Source: Bacteroidales bacterium
GTDB lineage: Bacteria > Bacteroidota > Bacteroidia > Bacteroidales > M50B96
Assembly (NCBI GenBank): GCA_021739985.1
Contig: JAIPAR010000002.1
Coordinates: 1-55,022, forward strand
Direction: 5' to 3'
Length of the DNA: 55,022 nt
Part shown: positions 37,801 through 43,042 of the stretch, one piece after another
How the letters are laid out: each line of letters starts with the position of its first letter
Numbering within the stretch: position 1 is the stretch's first letter
Notes under the pieces: model-generated
What the model saw: the letters and a program-made list of their open reading frames with translations, nothing else
Told to the model about the DNA's origin: nothing
The model's database searches: none
Program-made: the position numbers and the translations under genes

Positions 37801-38138
37801 CAGCTTGTGCTGTTTGGGGAGCTGCTTCAATGCCTATGGCTAGTAGTTTAACTAAAGATGAAATCGTTGCAAGTTTAACTGAGGGTGATTTCAATCTATA
37901 CCCAAATCCAACTCAAGATGGTAATATTACTATTGGCTTGCCAGCCGTTGAGTTAGATAACATGTTACTTGAGGTATATGATAATACTGGTCGATTATTA
38001 TTTGTTGAGAATTATTCTCACTTATATGATTCGAATGTAAGCTTATCTCTGAATATTAGGGATGCTGGTATTTACCATGTACGAATGATTCTGAATAATA
38101 GTCATGCGATTAACAAACGGATGATTGTAGTCAGATAG
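22884..38138 (+). CDS. Giant modular surface protein: jelly-roll/CARDB modules, SprB repeats, T9SS sorting domain (5084 aa)
   Basis: Predicted secreted surface protein with signal peptide MKKYYILLSLFISVALSSFG-QQ. Residues about 24-1490 hold five alternating pairs of a jelly-roll module (cleaved-adhesin or choice-of-anchor-J type; motifs 'ENFN..P.GW', 'FAFDDFSVIE', 'IDNIYIGE') and a CARDB-like module ('HDLAVTAWTTQPTGCGLTNA' type). Two SprB repeats follow (1496-1640), then three more pairs (1643-2455), three Ig/PKD-like units ('LCEGNSITLTATGG', 'TTTYTVTVTNALGC'), then about 28 SprB repeats (2671-4978). One repeat has a nested domain at about 4376-4498. A type A T9SS sorting domain ('LYPNPTQDGNI', 'YDNTGRLLFVE', 'AGIYHVRMI') ends the protein at about 5006-5084. 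The order suggests a carbohydrate- or protein-binding head on a long repeat stalk. It lies 64 bases after the first giant gene. Confidence 0.92.
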   Translation: MKKYYILLSLFISVALSSFGQQVLLQENFNSAAAIPAGWETILNDGTGNPSEWEVGSNLSSASFVIPANDGNYAVSNDNACSCSLLADKIITPSINFTGVTGAFLRFKSFLPSQLYPSDSKGFIFLVDAGNNFIFVDEINTNVSWTTTEIPLTAANGNMRIAFVHSDSLALADFGGWAIDDVQVLVPYSHDLTITSLISPVSGCMTNSEALAISIKNVGTQIANNFSVNYILNGGTPVNHNFTNLGLASGQVHNYTFLDPVNLNGGAANNIVVSVVWANDLNVSNNSLSSIVSRDSTLTVGTIETFNGNTSYMYDVEANAKATASLSNSQAVLGGINAPGWTGGVGNTTAANAWNDNSAFHSSVVLACNGGQVPQINKSLELSFDLRQETGSSVLYNWFGVFVNNVQIADQNGVLNFNPLTQNADIFVTRTFNLSAFKNTAFTLELRASTKNSTDKVFIDNIIVNERNEFDAGVVSILSPESNCGLTATQNLQLTIKNYGLTSLINVPIYYQVDNGTAQLAGIYAGPLAIGATSSTITFNNLPMSALANAGSHTLKVYTFVSGDNLNSSNDYQIINLINQPEIAIFPYEEDFEGNSNWSFSGTNSSWEIGIPAGVEITPTVAGSKALITNADGNYNYNEVSYATSPCFDFTSLSNAYIEFSLNVHSDPEDDGAQIQYSINNGAWTLLGTVPAPPNPTNWYFDNVTSLGNTGGWSAETNEWITASYDLGNAPFANAANVRFRVKFASDNDNTGPLGNVDYDGIAIDNIYIGESQANFDLKANGITAPSSGSNLSNSESISVLVTNTGLQAITSFNVSYQVNALPVVTETFNQAIASGASATVTFSTGADFSTVGTYTITATVDLAADGNVTNNSTSSTIINELLVNTYPYTENFDGLNHQWVSGGVFSSWQLVVPTGTSVVGDPLTSPATDLVWVTNANAGGYYNSENSYVQSPEFDFTNLIEPAVSMRISYNTEPDSDGARLEISTDGGITFSAVGVLATPPNVENWYVNPVDAFGGAAGWTGTRSWVNATQDLTAFAGQASVIFRVYFKADANVSDEGFAFDDFSVIEAAPHDLAVTAWTTQPTGCGLTNAEAITITVQNNGVFAETEFDATYTIDLDGNLVTVTETVSGINLAPNTSMNYTFQQLANFDATGSYVCSATVTIPNDASAGNNTVNEIINSFDVISTFPAVYTFETSDGGWFTGGTNSSFELGVPAAGNTVINAAAEGAKAWVSNLDGSHNASENSYLESQCYNFSGILVPAISFDYIINTEIFNGTIAFDGARLEVSIDGGTTWSVVGNVNDTTNWYNYATISNFNETQGWAGTTASWTHTTYQLDNLANAPSVKFRFAFKTDGFNTSLYEGFGVDNIRIFNDMPNDVAVTAIASLDNCEFINDVDVTITVKNFAVGYTHMAGTQIPVSFTFDGNTYNENLTLAANLAPGETVNYTFTATIDIPAANSYAISATTNLQFDLDGANDEFTTSFNSYATPILSETITNVTCFGLMDGSIALANNPGFTYLWSVNANSAITEGVSNLAAGSYFVTITSGNNCVLEAGPILVTEPTELTASGVYTNATCNGASDGSIDVTINGGTLPYSAIWNAGAYTSEDLSGIGAGVYTLVISDDNSCTETLSFTLIDATSLPLTEAFEGLALPAGWARSQHASSVGWEFGTNINHATLPFFAIPAHTGYAAANDNKNDDFSAALNLATEDRLITPRLDLSGYTHVNLQFDAFFEGFSDIATFEVTMNGGTSWNTVWTLTSNSAWQEDLSINLDAFIDHCDVQFAFKYNDGGEWGNGFAIDNVSIVGTVQPQFDLAATAIIAPAGNSCTFTANEPVTVSVSNLGTDLASGASLALEVNGQTLATEVLPNINSGATINYTFLTGFNFDAAGSYAITASIVWVNDLEAGNNTVSGSLVSYPTISSFPYMEDFNDGDFDAFAVSNGAEASASFAGGALVFAGGNPLIGWTGGASATALNAWNDNTLHQAAGTSYCTIDATNMSSLELLVDVKQVFASSPTNSWFRVLVNGAAVTGNYNPITANDSYQTITVDLDAYLAAPFTLEFQTANNTANDKVYLENILIREKQADIALTGISIGNPVCSFTANETVSVTLVNEGGLPLTGFDLALAVNGFTVATETYLGTIAVGASATYNFTDVDLSSLGQIELVATATLAGDIDNLNNFSNLSIYNTPVYSSYPFIENELNFENYWLAGGTNSSWIFTNGVWETGAGALSYNNNESSAITSPCFDFTNLTDPVVQFDLSYVTENNVDFLKFEYSVNGGAWTTLTNALGATNWTISSGTFALQTLTANTGLGGNSSVKFRVSINSDEADTYTGISFSNFRIFDMPDLTITSITPATVCSDADFNVSMTVKNAGDQLLASGTSLTLAYTINAQTTTETFTLGSDLAAGASTLFVFTNSSVITNVNPYAISAIVTTNFDYNTANNTFNGSVDVIPAPVIGAATNIGLCEGNSITLTATGGVTYVWSGGVVQGVPFFPTQTTTYTVTVTNALGCQATSEVLVEVHPLPVASAGPEQFVCSGSTAVVTATGGTNYQWINGGNTASFSYVVNSTETFSVIVSDANGCSDYAVVTVNELDLPIATVSLDETICLGEEATLIAGGGNSYTWSSGDNTGTALVSPLVTTTYTVTVYSLEMCEDIETVDITVINPPVITVADVAGNHCYQGTEGSIDLTVTGSAPITYTWENNVSTTSSVDNLPAGNYTVTIQDSYGTQCQIVATYTITQPNGAVVATIIDNSGNTGYGIGCNGGNDGSLIAFGMNGTAPFDYVWNNSVNTAINPGLEAGSYTVTVTDFYGCTATSSYMVTEPDAISSTINVTDVTCNGAQNGVISVSTLGGVQPYTYTWGPSNTITATGTLSNLSGGAYTVLVTDANGCTWTGATNVFEPTALSYNTVLQSSYNGYGISCPGGNNGYIEVEGIGGNGNYSFNWSQGATSASLTNLTAGTYTVTITDAKDCSVTHSYILTAPLFMATSTQATMVSCFGGSNGAINLNVLGGVSPYAFVWSSGQLSEDLTGITAGTYTVTISDDNGCTTTKSATITQPSQLVTNATVSSNWHGADVSCPGSADGSATVSVSGGTSPYSYLWTTEGGGITPTVNALGAGTYSVTVTDTKGCTSVSTVTLVDPTPVTATASATSSYGPMAYNVSCFGGNNGSATVLANGGTSPYTYEWSQPSGNLATVNTLTAGLKTITVTDANGCDVTTTVTLTEPSALVADINVVNTISCTNDHDGSLTVLASGGVGVYSYLWSSALGTSSTISGLGAGSYSVTVSDENACTVIDSYTLTNPAPVVADLVITSNYNGYSVSCNGSTDGSLQINASGGTGTYSYHWNHDAANNTNIAVGVPALAYIVTVTDSKGCTASDFVLMTQPDALASVGTLSNYNGSGVSCFGSNDGEISVVTSGGVGALTLNWSNALGNSSSVTGLFAGTYTLSVSDINNCVSSFDYILTEPVALSAVFTSSDFNGFDVSCNGASDGILTVAGVEGTSPYTYVWGDGSTDATISDLTAGIYYVTVTDENDCTFATSFTLIQPEVFAVASVFATSNYDGYNVSCSGNTDGAASLTLSNGIEPFIYEWSNGEVGSSPIELAGGLSSVTVTDANNCEAIGQVILTAPVVFTASAVVTSNYNGLDVTCNGSTNGVIEAMPGTGFAPFTYIWSTGATTKVVSNLGAGTYFVTVTDNHGCETTSSVQVTDAAPISYTFVQENVDCHGNNNGSVDITVNGGTSGNYMYFWSNSTNGEDVNNLAPGMYYFLVIDMNWCHKVSEIFMITEPDQLLVDAQVTSDYNGFGVSCNGSANGEIEATVTGGVQPYTYSWNGNVSGATLSSATAGNYNVLVTDANNCVASASAIVTTPDPIVVDIIASNYHGFNVSCNGAADGIVTASVLSGGVNPFTYSWSGGYSTSQVGNLPVGNYVVVVTDASGCTGTANITLTEPASLNVALSSLASYGGFDVSCSNGADGEVGTVVNGGVGPYTYTWNTGAVTSTVSGLSAGMASVTVSDVNGCLTTGSIILTSPTLLEAEISVSQEITCFGASDGALTVAVNGGFAGYTYMWSTGAVGSMISNVPAGLYSVTVTDALGCNTVAEFEFTSVAPMIMTVDVTNITCNGLTNGSATANVTGGTAPYSFYWNNGSTNSTLTNLSAGLYYGFALDVNNCATNFVPFMVYSPASLSLTANVSNVSCNGNNDGTIDLTVNGGTEPFTYNWSNGANTQNLTGLDGGDFTVTVTDGGNCETISTFTVLEGDAFVVNVVSTDADCQNGGFGSVDMTITGGVQPYTVTWSTGENTEDLAGLSAGTYTVTVLDAGACSFTHTISIANVSPITVSAIGTDVNCYGGNDGAIDLTVGGGSGNYYYNWVGPNYGVSTPFTWDWFNTGANHTILVPPTLDVNLNGSQIAVGDIIGVFYDNNGVLVCGGYAEWTGDVTSIAAWGAETGLDNGFQDGEAYTVKVWQAATGLTYDVTAVFDLAFPNGATYALNGMSGFESLSAAIPSDLSNLTAGTYSVIVSDSQGCTGTATAIVEQPDQLNIAVSSTDISCMNSVDGTVSAIVNGGTGSYSYNWSNGGTDASLVGLSSGTYDLTVMDANMCSMVTSVEVNAPAFFMAGMTINPTYVGGNNGEIDLVVTGDNGPFTYLWSNNATSQDLTGLTEGTYAVTVYVGACSYTAEYILLSGETPDALIVSASDVSQVTCTGGSNGAIDISVSGGVQPYSYNWSNGSQSQDLSGLTAGTYVVTITDAAPIMSTVVETYIISEPVSLMTMTYVTDEATSCLNDGSIDITVEGGTSPYVFNWSNGNTNEDLLAAGGGLYFVEITDANGCTYQSASIGIVSFEMDLSISITPNTCNGGSEATVSVIVNNQLPQSFLWSNNATLDYVENLTAGTYQVTVTDYYGCSVVESVVVTDPNPIVVSIATGSIGFTATVVSGATGPVSYMWSNGKPYQSIKNLVSGTTYCVTVTDANGCTGTACAVWGAASMPMASSLTKDEIVASLTEGDFNLYPNPTQDGNITIGLPAVELDNMLLEVYDNTGRLLFVENYSHLYDSNVSLSLNIRDAGIYHVRMILNNSHAINKRMIVVR
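30890..37820 (+). repeat. SprB-type protein repeat array in the second giant gene (about 28 units)
   Basis: About 28 tandem diverged units of 225-255 bases. Units 4, 6, 7, 9-13 and 15-17 belong to a longer class with 'SNYNGYxVSCNG'-like N-termini; units 18-28 are the shorter 'TNITCNG' class. Two further units are isolated upstream at about 27370-27800. One unit is split by a nested domain at 36010-36378. Confidence 0.88.
36010..36378 (+). other. Nested GDYLG domain, copy 3
   Basis: Same domain as in the first giant protein: WDWFNTGANH, GDIIGVFYDNNGVLVCGGY, AAWGAE, DNGFQDGE, VKVWQ. Here it enters the middle of a SprB repeat, between 'YYNWVGPN' and 'SDLSNLTAGTYSV', and not before the final strand as in copies 1 and 2. 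Confidence 0.75.
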
Positions 38139-38151
38139 ATGCAAAAAAAAG

Positions 38152-38184
38152 AAAGGCTGTCTCGTGGAGGCAGCCTTTTTTTTT
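38152..38184 (+). terminator. Terminator after the giant-gene pair (bidirectional)
   Basis: AAAGGCTGTCTC and GAGGCAGCCTTT pair around a GTG loop and run into T residues. On the minus strand the same hairpin is followed by CTTTTTTTT, so it can also stop the omega-amidase transcript. Confidence 0.93.
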
Positions 38185-38226
38185 GAGTATAATCCAAACT
38201 CATTTGGATTATACTCAATTTTTTTA
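38183..38226 (+). terminator. Second, tandem terminator
   Basis: TTGAGTATAATCCAAA and TTTGGATTATACTCAA form a perfect 16-bp stem (loop CTCA), followed by TTTTTTTT. The T tract is on the plus strand. Two terminators in a row after one operon suggest tight insulation from the convergent gene. Confidence 0.82.
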
Positions 38227-38240
38227 AGAACAGGTTGTGA

Positions 38241-39023
38241 TTAATCTAAGAGTTGAAAGGAATCAGCATCCATCCATGCAGGAAATTTTGCTCGAAAATC
38301 TTGAAGCATGGCGCCATCAAGTTCTATGGTTTCAACAAATTCTTCTGATTTGGTATGTGTTGAAATGATTTCACCTCGAGGATTTACAACTGCAGAGTTC
38401 CCCGTGTACTTTAAACCTTGTCCATCAGTTCCTATGCGATTTACACCAATTACATAAGCTTGATTCTCCAAGGCTCTTGCCTGTAGCAGAATCGTCCAGG
38501 CCGCAGCCCGTGAAGCCGGCCAATTGGCAACATAGACTAACACATCGTAATTATTGGTATTTCTGGCCCAAACCGGAAATCTTAAGTCGTAGCAAATTAA
38601 CGCTTTCATATGCCAATTCCCTATGTTGAATATAGGGGATTTCCTTCCTGGCAGAAAGTGCAGATTTTCATCAGACATTCTGAATAGGTGTTTTTTATCG
38701 TAATATCCTTCTACCTTGGCACCAGAGCTTAAAATAAAGCGATTATAGCAGCCTTCGGGTTCATGAATGATTAAGGAGCCACATACATAAGCTTGCTTGG
38801 TATTTGCCAGCTTTTGCATCCATTTAAGGATAGGCCCGTCCATAGTTGTTGCATTTTCTTTAGCTGACATTGTAAAGCCTGTTGTAAACATTTCGGGCAG
38901 GACAATGAGGTTCGTTGATCCGGGAGCAATTGAGGTGAGTATATTTTCCAGGTGCAGGAGATTTTGATCAGGATTTTGCCAGATGATATCCTGTTGAACG
39001 ATAGTAACTTTCAGATTTTCCAT
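38241..39023 (-). CDS. Omega-amidase-like carbon-nitrogen hydrolase (nitrilase family)
   Basis: 260 residues, the full length of the family. The Glu-Lys-Cys catalytic triad is visible: E44 in 'VLPEMFTTGF', K110 in 'YYDKKHLF', C144 in 'ALICYDLRFP'. 'KKHLFRMSDE' and 'YVANWPASRAAAW' match the YafV/Nit2 omega-amidase branch, which hydrolyses alpha-ketoglutaramate and similar monoamides left after glutamine transamination. It is cytoplasmic with no signal peptide. It is monocistronic and convergent with the giant-gene pair. The enzyme class is sure, the substrate inferred. Confidence 0.88.
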   Translation of the reverse strand: MENLKVTIVQQDIIWQNPDQNLLHLENILTSIAPGSTNLIVLPEMFTTGFTMSAKENATTMDGPILKWMQKLANTKQAYVCGSLIIHEPEGCYNRFILSSGAKVEGYYDKKHLFRMSDENLHFLPGRKSPIFNIGNWHMKALICYDLRFPVWARNTNNYDVLVYVANWPASRAAAWTILLQARALENQAYVIGVNRIGTDGQGLKYTGNSAVVNPRGEIISTHTKSEEFVETIELDGAMLQDFRAKFPAWMDADSFQLLD

Positions 39024-39098
39024 ACATATCAGTTTAATTTCAAGCCAAAAAGGATTTCAAAGATAATAAAGACATGGTTTATCTTATGGATAAGGAAT

Positions 39099-39127
39099 AA
39101 AAAAGGCTGCCCAACGGACAGCCTTTT
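39099..39127 (-). terminator. Terminator of icd
   Basis: On the minus strand AAAAGGCTGTCC pairs with GGGCAGCCTTTT and runs on into T residues, 20 bases after the icd stop. It has the same GGCTGTC stem as two other terminators in the window. Confidence 0.9.
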
Positions 39128-39147
39128 GGAGCGAATAAATGCATGAA

Positions 39148-40377
39148 TTATGCATTCAATTTCTTTTGCAGATTAATATCGAGTGCATCCAGGAATGCTT
39201 CGGTAGTTAAATAATGTTCGGGTTTCAAATCGGCTCCGTAAATGGTTAAAGCCAGGTCTTTGGTCATTTTACCTTCTTCAACAGTTTCAATACAAACATT
39301 TTCCAGCGCATGACAGAAATTGATTAACTCTTGATTATTATCTAGTTTTCCGCGGAATTCGAGTCCACGAGTCCATGCAAAAATAGAAGCAATAGGGTTT
39401 GTAGAGGTAGGCTTTCCTTGTTGGTGCATGCGGTAATGACGGGTTACTGTACCGTGAGCAGCTTCAGCTTCCATGGTTTTACCATCCGGGGTAACAAGCG
39501 TAGAAGTCATGAGGCCTAAAGAGCCAAAACCTTGAGCCAGGGTATCAGATTGAACGTCGCCATCATAATTTTTAGCTGCCCAAACAAAGGCGCCTTCCCA
39601 TTTTAAAGCAGCAGCAACCATATCATCAATTAAACGATGCTCATAGGTGATGCCTGCAGCCTCGAATTGTGCTTTGTAGTTTTCCTCATAAACTGCCTGA
39701 AAGATATCTTTGAAACGACCATCATATTTTTTAAGGATGGTGTTTTTAGTTGATAGGTATAATGGCCAATTTTTCATCAAAGCTTGATTGAAGCAGGAAT
39801 GTGCAAAGCCGGTAATGGATTCATCGGTATTATACATAGCCATAGCAACTCCATCCCCTTCAAAATTATAGACTTCAAATTGTTGTTTTTCACCTCCATC
39901 GGTCGGTTCAAAAGTAATTGTCAGTTTACCTTTACCTTTAGTCACAAAGTCAGTTGCACGATATTGGTCTCCAAAGGCATGACGTCCGATGCAAATTGGA
40001 TATTTCCAGCCGGGAACCAGTCTAGGTACATTTTGAATCATAATAGGTTCACGGAAAACGGTTCCGCCTAGAATATTACGAATAGTTCCGTTGGGTGATT
40101 TCCACATTTTCTTTAGGCCAAATTCTTCGACTCTTTGTTCATCTGGTGTAATGGTAGCACATTTAATACCAACGCCATACTTTTGAATCGCATGAGCTGA
40201 ATCAATAGTAATCTGATCATCAGTTTCATCCCTTTTTTCAATCCCCAGGTCATAATATTTAATATCGAGGTCGAGATAAGGAAAGATTAATTTGTCTTTG
40301 ATTGCTTGCCAGATGATTCTGGTCATTTCATCACCATCCAGTTCTACAACGGGATTAAGTACTTTGATTTTTTTCAT
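39148..40377 (-). CDS. icd: Isocitrate dehydrogenase, NADP-dependent (eukaryotic-like dimeric type)
   Basis: 409 residues. It oxidatively decarboxylates isocitrate to 2-oxoglutarate in the TCA cycle. '[18 protein letters not shown]' at the N-terminus, '[15 protein letters not shown]', '[20 protein letters not shown]' (substrate-binding Ser/Asn/Arg), '[20 protein letters not shown]' and '[13 protein letters not shown]' are those of the homodimeric type II enzyme found in eukaryotes and many Bacteroidota, not the E. coli type. The GTVTRHYR segment near 310-317 holds the Arg and His that usually select NADP. It is the only gene of its transcript. Confidence 0.95.
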   Translation of the reverse strand: MKKIKVLNPVVELDGDEMTRIIWQAIKDKLIFPYLDLDIKYYDLGIEKRDETDDQITIDSAHAIQKYGVGIKCATITPDEQRVEEFGLKKMWKSPNGTIRNILGGTVFREPIMIQNVPRLVPGWKYPICIGRHAFGDQYRATDFVTKGKGKLTITFEPTDGGEKQQFEVYNFEGDGVAMAMYNTDESITGFAHSCFNQALMKNWPLYLSTKNTILKKYDGRFKDIFQAVYEENYKAQFEAAGITYEHRLIDDMVAAALKWEGAFVWAAKNYDGDVQSDTLAQGFGSLGLMTSTLVTPDGKTMEAEAAHGTVTRHYRMHQQGKPTSTNPIASIFAWTRGLEFRGKLDNNQELINFCHALENVCIETVEEGKMTKDLALTIYGADLKPEHYLTTEAFLDALDINLQKKLNA

Positions 40378-40556
40378 TACACTGAATTTTGGAACGTACT
40401 ACAATATCAATTTAGTTAATTAGCAAGATGATACAAGGTTATAGCCTGATAATCATCCGGACAAATGAATACATCTATGTAGTGATATATCTTCATTTAT
40501 CAGGTTGTAAAAATAGACAGCTTGCCTTTATTTTCAAAAAGTTTCGGTATCAAAGT

Positions 40557-40916
40557 TTAGCTAAGAATCAAATGTTGTAATTCACTTTCCAATTCTTCAA
40601 TAATTATTGGAGCAATTGTATCGAATTCCTGCACCAGGGTTCTCATTTCATCGACATCGCCATTGGTATGAGCGAGCTTTTCGAGTTGATTCATTTTGAC
40701 AGAAAGCTCAACAAGGCCGACCAGTGGGAGTTTTTGTTTCGCCCAATAAGCTGATTCTGCGAGTTTATATCGGCTGCCATTGGAAAAATATTCGATTAAT
40801 TCAGTTCGGTACATTTTTACATTCAGGATAGACAGACGAAGCATTTCGGCAACAATTGTCATGTTTCCGGCTGCATGTTTGTAAAGGTAGTCGAGGTTGA
40901 TATATTGATAAGTCAT
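40557..40916 (-). CDS. Hpt-fold protein without the phospho-accepting histidine
   Basis: 119 residues, predicted all-helical. It opens 'INLDYLYKHAAGNMTIVAEM', as Hpt domains do ('DLSYL..ISGGD..FM.EM'), and closes with 'VGLVELSVKMNQLEKLAHTN' and a last amphipathic helix. At the place of the Hpt motif AHxLK it reads 'AYWAKQKLPLVGL', so the phosphorylated His is replaced by Tyr while the Lys is kept. It would fold like an Hpt four-helix bundle but could not carry the phosphate in the usual way. No kinase or response regulator is nearby. It is monocistronic. Fold inference rests on residue pattern alone. Confidence 0.62.
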   Translation of the reverse strand: MTYQYINLDYLYKHAAGNMTIVAEMLRLSILNVKMYRTELIEYFSNGSRYKLAESAYWAKQKLPLVGLVELSVKMNQLEKLAHTNGDVDEMRTLVQEFDTIAPIIIEELESELQHLILS

Positions 40917-40946
40917 GATCTGGATAATTAGTGAAAGGGCAAAAAT

Positions 40947-40977
40947 AAAAAAATCCCGTTGTAGCGGGATTTTTTTA
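40947..40977 (-). terminator. Terminator of the POT transporter gene
   Basis: AAAAAATCCCG pairs with CGGGATTTTTT around a TTGTAG loop. It is symmetrical, so it could work in both directions; on the minus strand it follows the transporter stop by about 18 bases. Confidence 0.88.
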
Positions 40978-40994
40978 TTCGGATGAGGGAAGAA

Positions 40995-42800
40995 TTAGTT
41001 AGTGGCTTTTTCCAGACGTTTCATGATAGAGAAGATGAAAACAGCAGATACCAGACAAACAGTAATGAATATAGCCCATAATTGCCATAATTCGATTTTA
41101 CTCCAGAATGTACTACCAACGAATAGGAGTTTATTCCCAACTGCAGTGGCAAGCAGCCATCCACCTTGCATAAGACCCTGGAAGCGTTGAGGAGCTACCT
41201 TTGATACAAAGGATAGACCCATTGGGCTAAGGAAAAGCTCAGCAATGGTAAGTATCAGATACGAGCTAATCAGCCAGCTTGGCATAATCCGGGATGAATC
41301 CGGGACAGGTGCACCGTTAAGTTCATGAGGAGAAATCAGTCCAATAGAGCCGACTAAAACAACCAGAAATCCAATAGAAGCGATAATCATACCGATACCA
41401 ATTTTCCGTGGAGTTGAAGGTTCTTTTTTAATTTTATTCAACCAGGCAAAGGCACCCATTACCATTGGGGTAAGGAAAACGATGAACAAAGGATTGAATG
41501 ATTGGAATACTTCAGGAGCAATAGGATTGCTGGTTTTGAAGGTTGTAGTGAAATAATAAGTTAAAACACCACCTGCGATAACCATGGCAGCACCAATCAG
41601 TTTGCCGGATGTTTTTTGTTCTTTACCGAATAGGAGGAAGAAACCGCTTAAACCTGCAATAAAGGCCAGAATAGAAGGTAGTGTAAAGAAGATATTATAG
41701 AAAGGCCCAACTTCTTTGACAATATAATCGCGTGCAAAGAAGGTTAAGGTTAATCCATTTTGATGGAAAGACATCCAGAAGAAGATAACAACGAAGAAGA
41801 CCAGAATTAATGAAGTTACTTTTGGTTTTTCCTCTTTGGTAGAAGACATCATAATCCAGGTTACAAAGGCGCCGAATAATCCGAAAGCCATTCCCGTTGC
41901 GAGATCTTTAACAAAACTAATAGCGAAAGCAACAGCAGCACCAACGAGGAGAGCAACAATAGCCGGAGCTAATTTGGATTTCTTTTCTTCGTTAGGATCA
42001 ACTGCTTTTACAGCTTGTTTTTCTTTATTAGGAAGTAATTTTCCGAAGGCTAAATAAACCACTAATGAAATCACCATAGCAATAGCGGCGATACCGAAGG
42101 CAAAGTTATATCCTCTTGAGAATATATCGATGTATTGCTGGGCAAATGCAGAAAGGTCTGTGATAGGGCCATTGATACTGACAGCGTTAGCCAGTTCCTG
42201 AAATTTAGTCGTATCAACAACCTGAGTATTATTTGCTATATCATTGATGTATTGATGGCATTGTGCAGGTAAACTTCCATCGTGATGGAATCCGTTCTTT
42301 TCGAGCCACCAGTTACGAACGCCGGTAGCAGCAAAAGGAGCGAAGAACGCACCCACATTAATCCCCATGTAAAACAGCATAAACGCTGAATCCCGAAGAC
42401 TTGAATATTTCGGGTCGTCATATAGCTGACCAACAACAGCTTGCAAATTACCTTTGAACAATCCATTTCCAAATGCAATGGTAAACAAAGCAATCAAAGT
42501 TAAATTGAGCGTTAATCCCTCAATAAACAAAGCAGCATAACCGGCAAGCATAATGAGAATCCCAAAGAAGATTACCAGTTTATACTTTTTTGTGGTATCG
42601 GCTAAAATCCCTCCAATTAGGGCTAATGCATAAATGCCGAAATAAAACCAGCTATAATAGTCTCCTGCTTCGCCTTCGCTCAGGCCAAATTTTACTTGCA
42701 GGAACAAAACCAGAATAGCCATCATGGTGTAAAACCCGAAGCGTTCCCCCATATTAGCGAAAAACGCAACAAATAGTCCTTTTGGATGTCCTTTAAACAT
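40995..42800 (-). CDS. POT/PTR family proton-dependent oligopeptide transporter
   Basis: About 601 residues with 12 or more membrane helices. It imports di- and tripeptides with protons. The first helix carries 'ANMGERFGFYTMMAILVLFL', matching the POT motif ExxERFxYY (here ERFGFY), followed by 'WFYFGIYALALIGGILADTT' (the G-x-L-A-D motif). Near the end, 'MPSWLISSYLILTIAELFLS', then 'PMGLSFVSKVAP', is the second POT signature. A loop of about 60 residues with Cys and His after helix 6 and an extra helix pair are usual for bacterial members. A longer reading from 42857 adds 19 residues that do not fit the family; ATG at 42800 is chosen. Confidence 0.93.
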   Translation of the reverse strand: MFKGHPKGLFVAFFANMGERFGFYTMMAILVLFLQVKFGLSEGEAGDYYSWFYFGIYALALIGGILADTTKKYKLVIFFGILIMLAGYAALFIEGLTLNLTLIALFTIAFGNGLFKGNLQAVVGQLYDDPKYSSLRDSAFMLFYMGINVGAFFAPFAATGVRNWWLEKNGFHHDGSLPAQCHQYINDIANNTQVVDTTKFQELANAVSINGPITDLSAFAQQYIDIFSRGYNFAFGIAAIAMVISLVVYLAFGKLLPNKEKQAVKAVDPNEEKKSKLAPAIVALLVGAAVAFAISFVKDLATGMAFGLFGAFVTWIMMSSTKEEKPKVTSLILVFFVVIFFWMSFHQNGLTLTFFARDYIVKEVGPFYNIFFTLPSILAFIAGLSGFFLLFGKEQKTSGKLIGAAMVIAGGVLTYYFTTTFKTSNPIAPEVFQSFNPLFIVFLTPMVMGAFAWLNKIKKEPSTPRKIGIGMIIASIGFLVVLVGSIGLISPHELNGAPVPDSSRIMPSWLISSYLILTIAELFLSPMGLSFVSKVAPQRFQGLMQGGWLLATAVGNKLLFVGSTFWSKIELWQLWAIFITVCLVSAVFIFSIMKRLEKATN

Positions 42801-42835
42801 GTTTATCAGTTTTAGTGTTAAATTGTTAAGCAGGA

Positions 42836-42865
42836 CAAATATAAAAAGCTTTTTCAATTATCAAA
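42836..42865 (-). promoter_or_regulatory. Promoter of the POT transporter gene
   Basis: On the minus strand TTTG (42865-42862), 18 bases, TATATTTG (42843-42836), which fits the Bacteroidota TAnnTTTG promoter. It lies within the longer open frame, which supports the ATG at 42800 as the true start. Confidence 0.6.
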
Positions 42866-43042
42866 GAGGCTTTTTCCGACCTTGAAAAATCTTCCGATAT
42901 GTTTTAAAAACTATAGCATATATCATGAATTTGGTATGGATTTTTTAATACTTTTCGCACCTTCTGCTTCGTTTGTTTAAAAATGCCTGAAATAGCAGGA
43001 AAGACAACGGGATAACTAAATTGAATTGAAAATATTGGGTAC

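Noticed and set aside
14087-38138. Possible CRISPR-like or satellite DNA because of dense repetition
   Set aside because: The repetition is at protein level in frame; units are diverged, 225-270 bases long and have no constant repeat with unique spacers.
42801-42857. 19-residue N-terminal extension of the POT transporter
   Set aside because: It overlaps a TATATTTG promoter element, and the family begins at MFKGHPKGLF.
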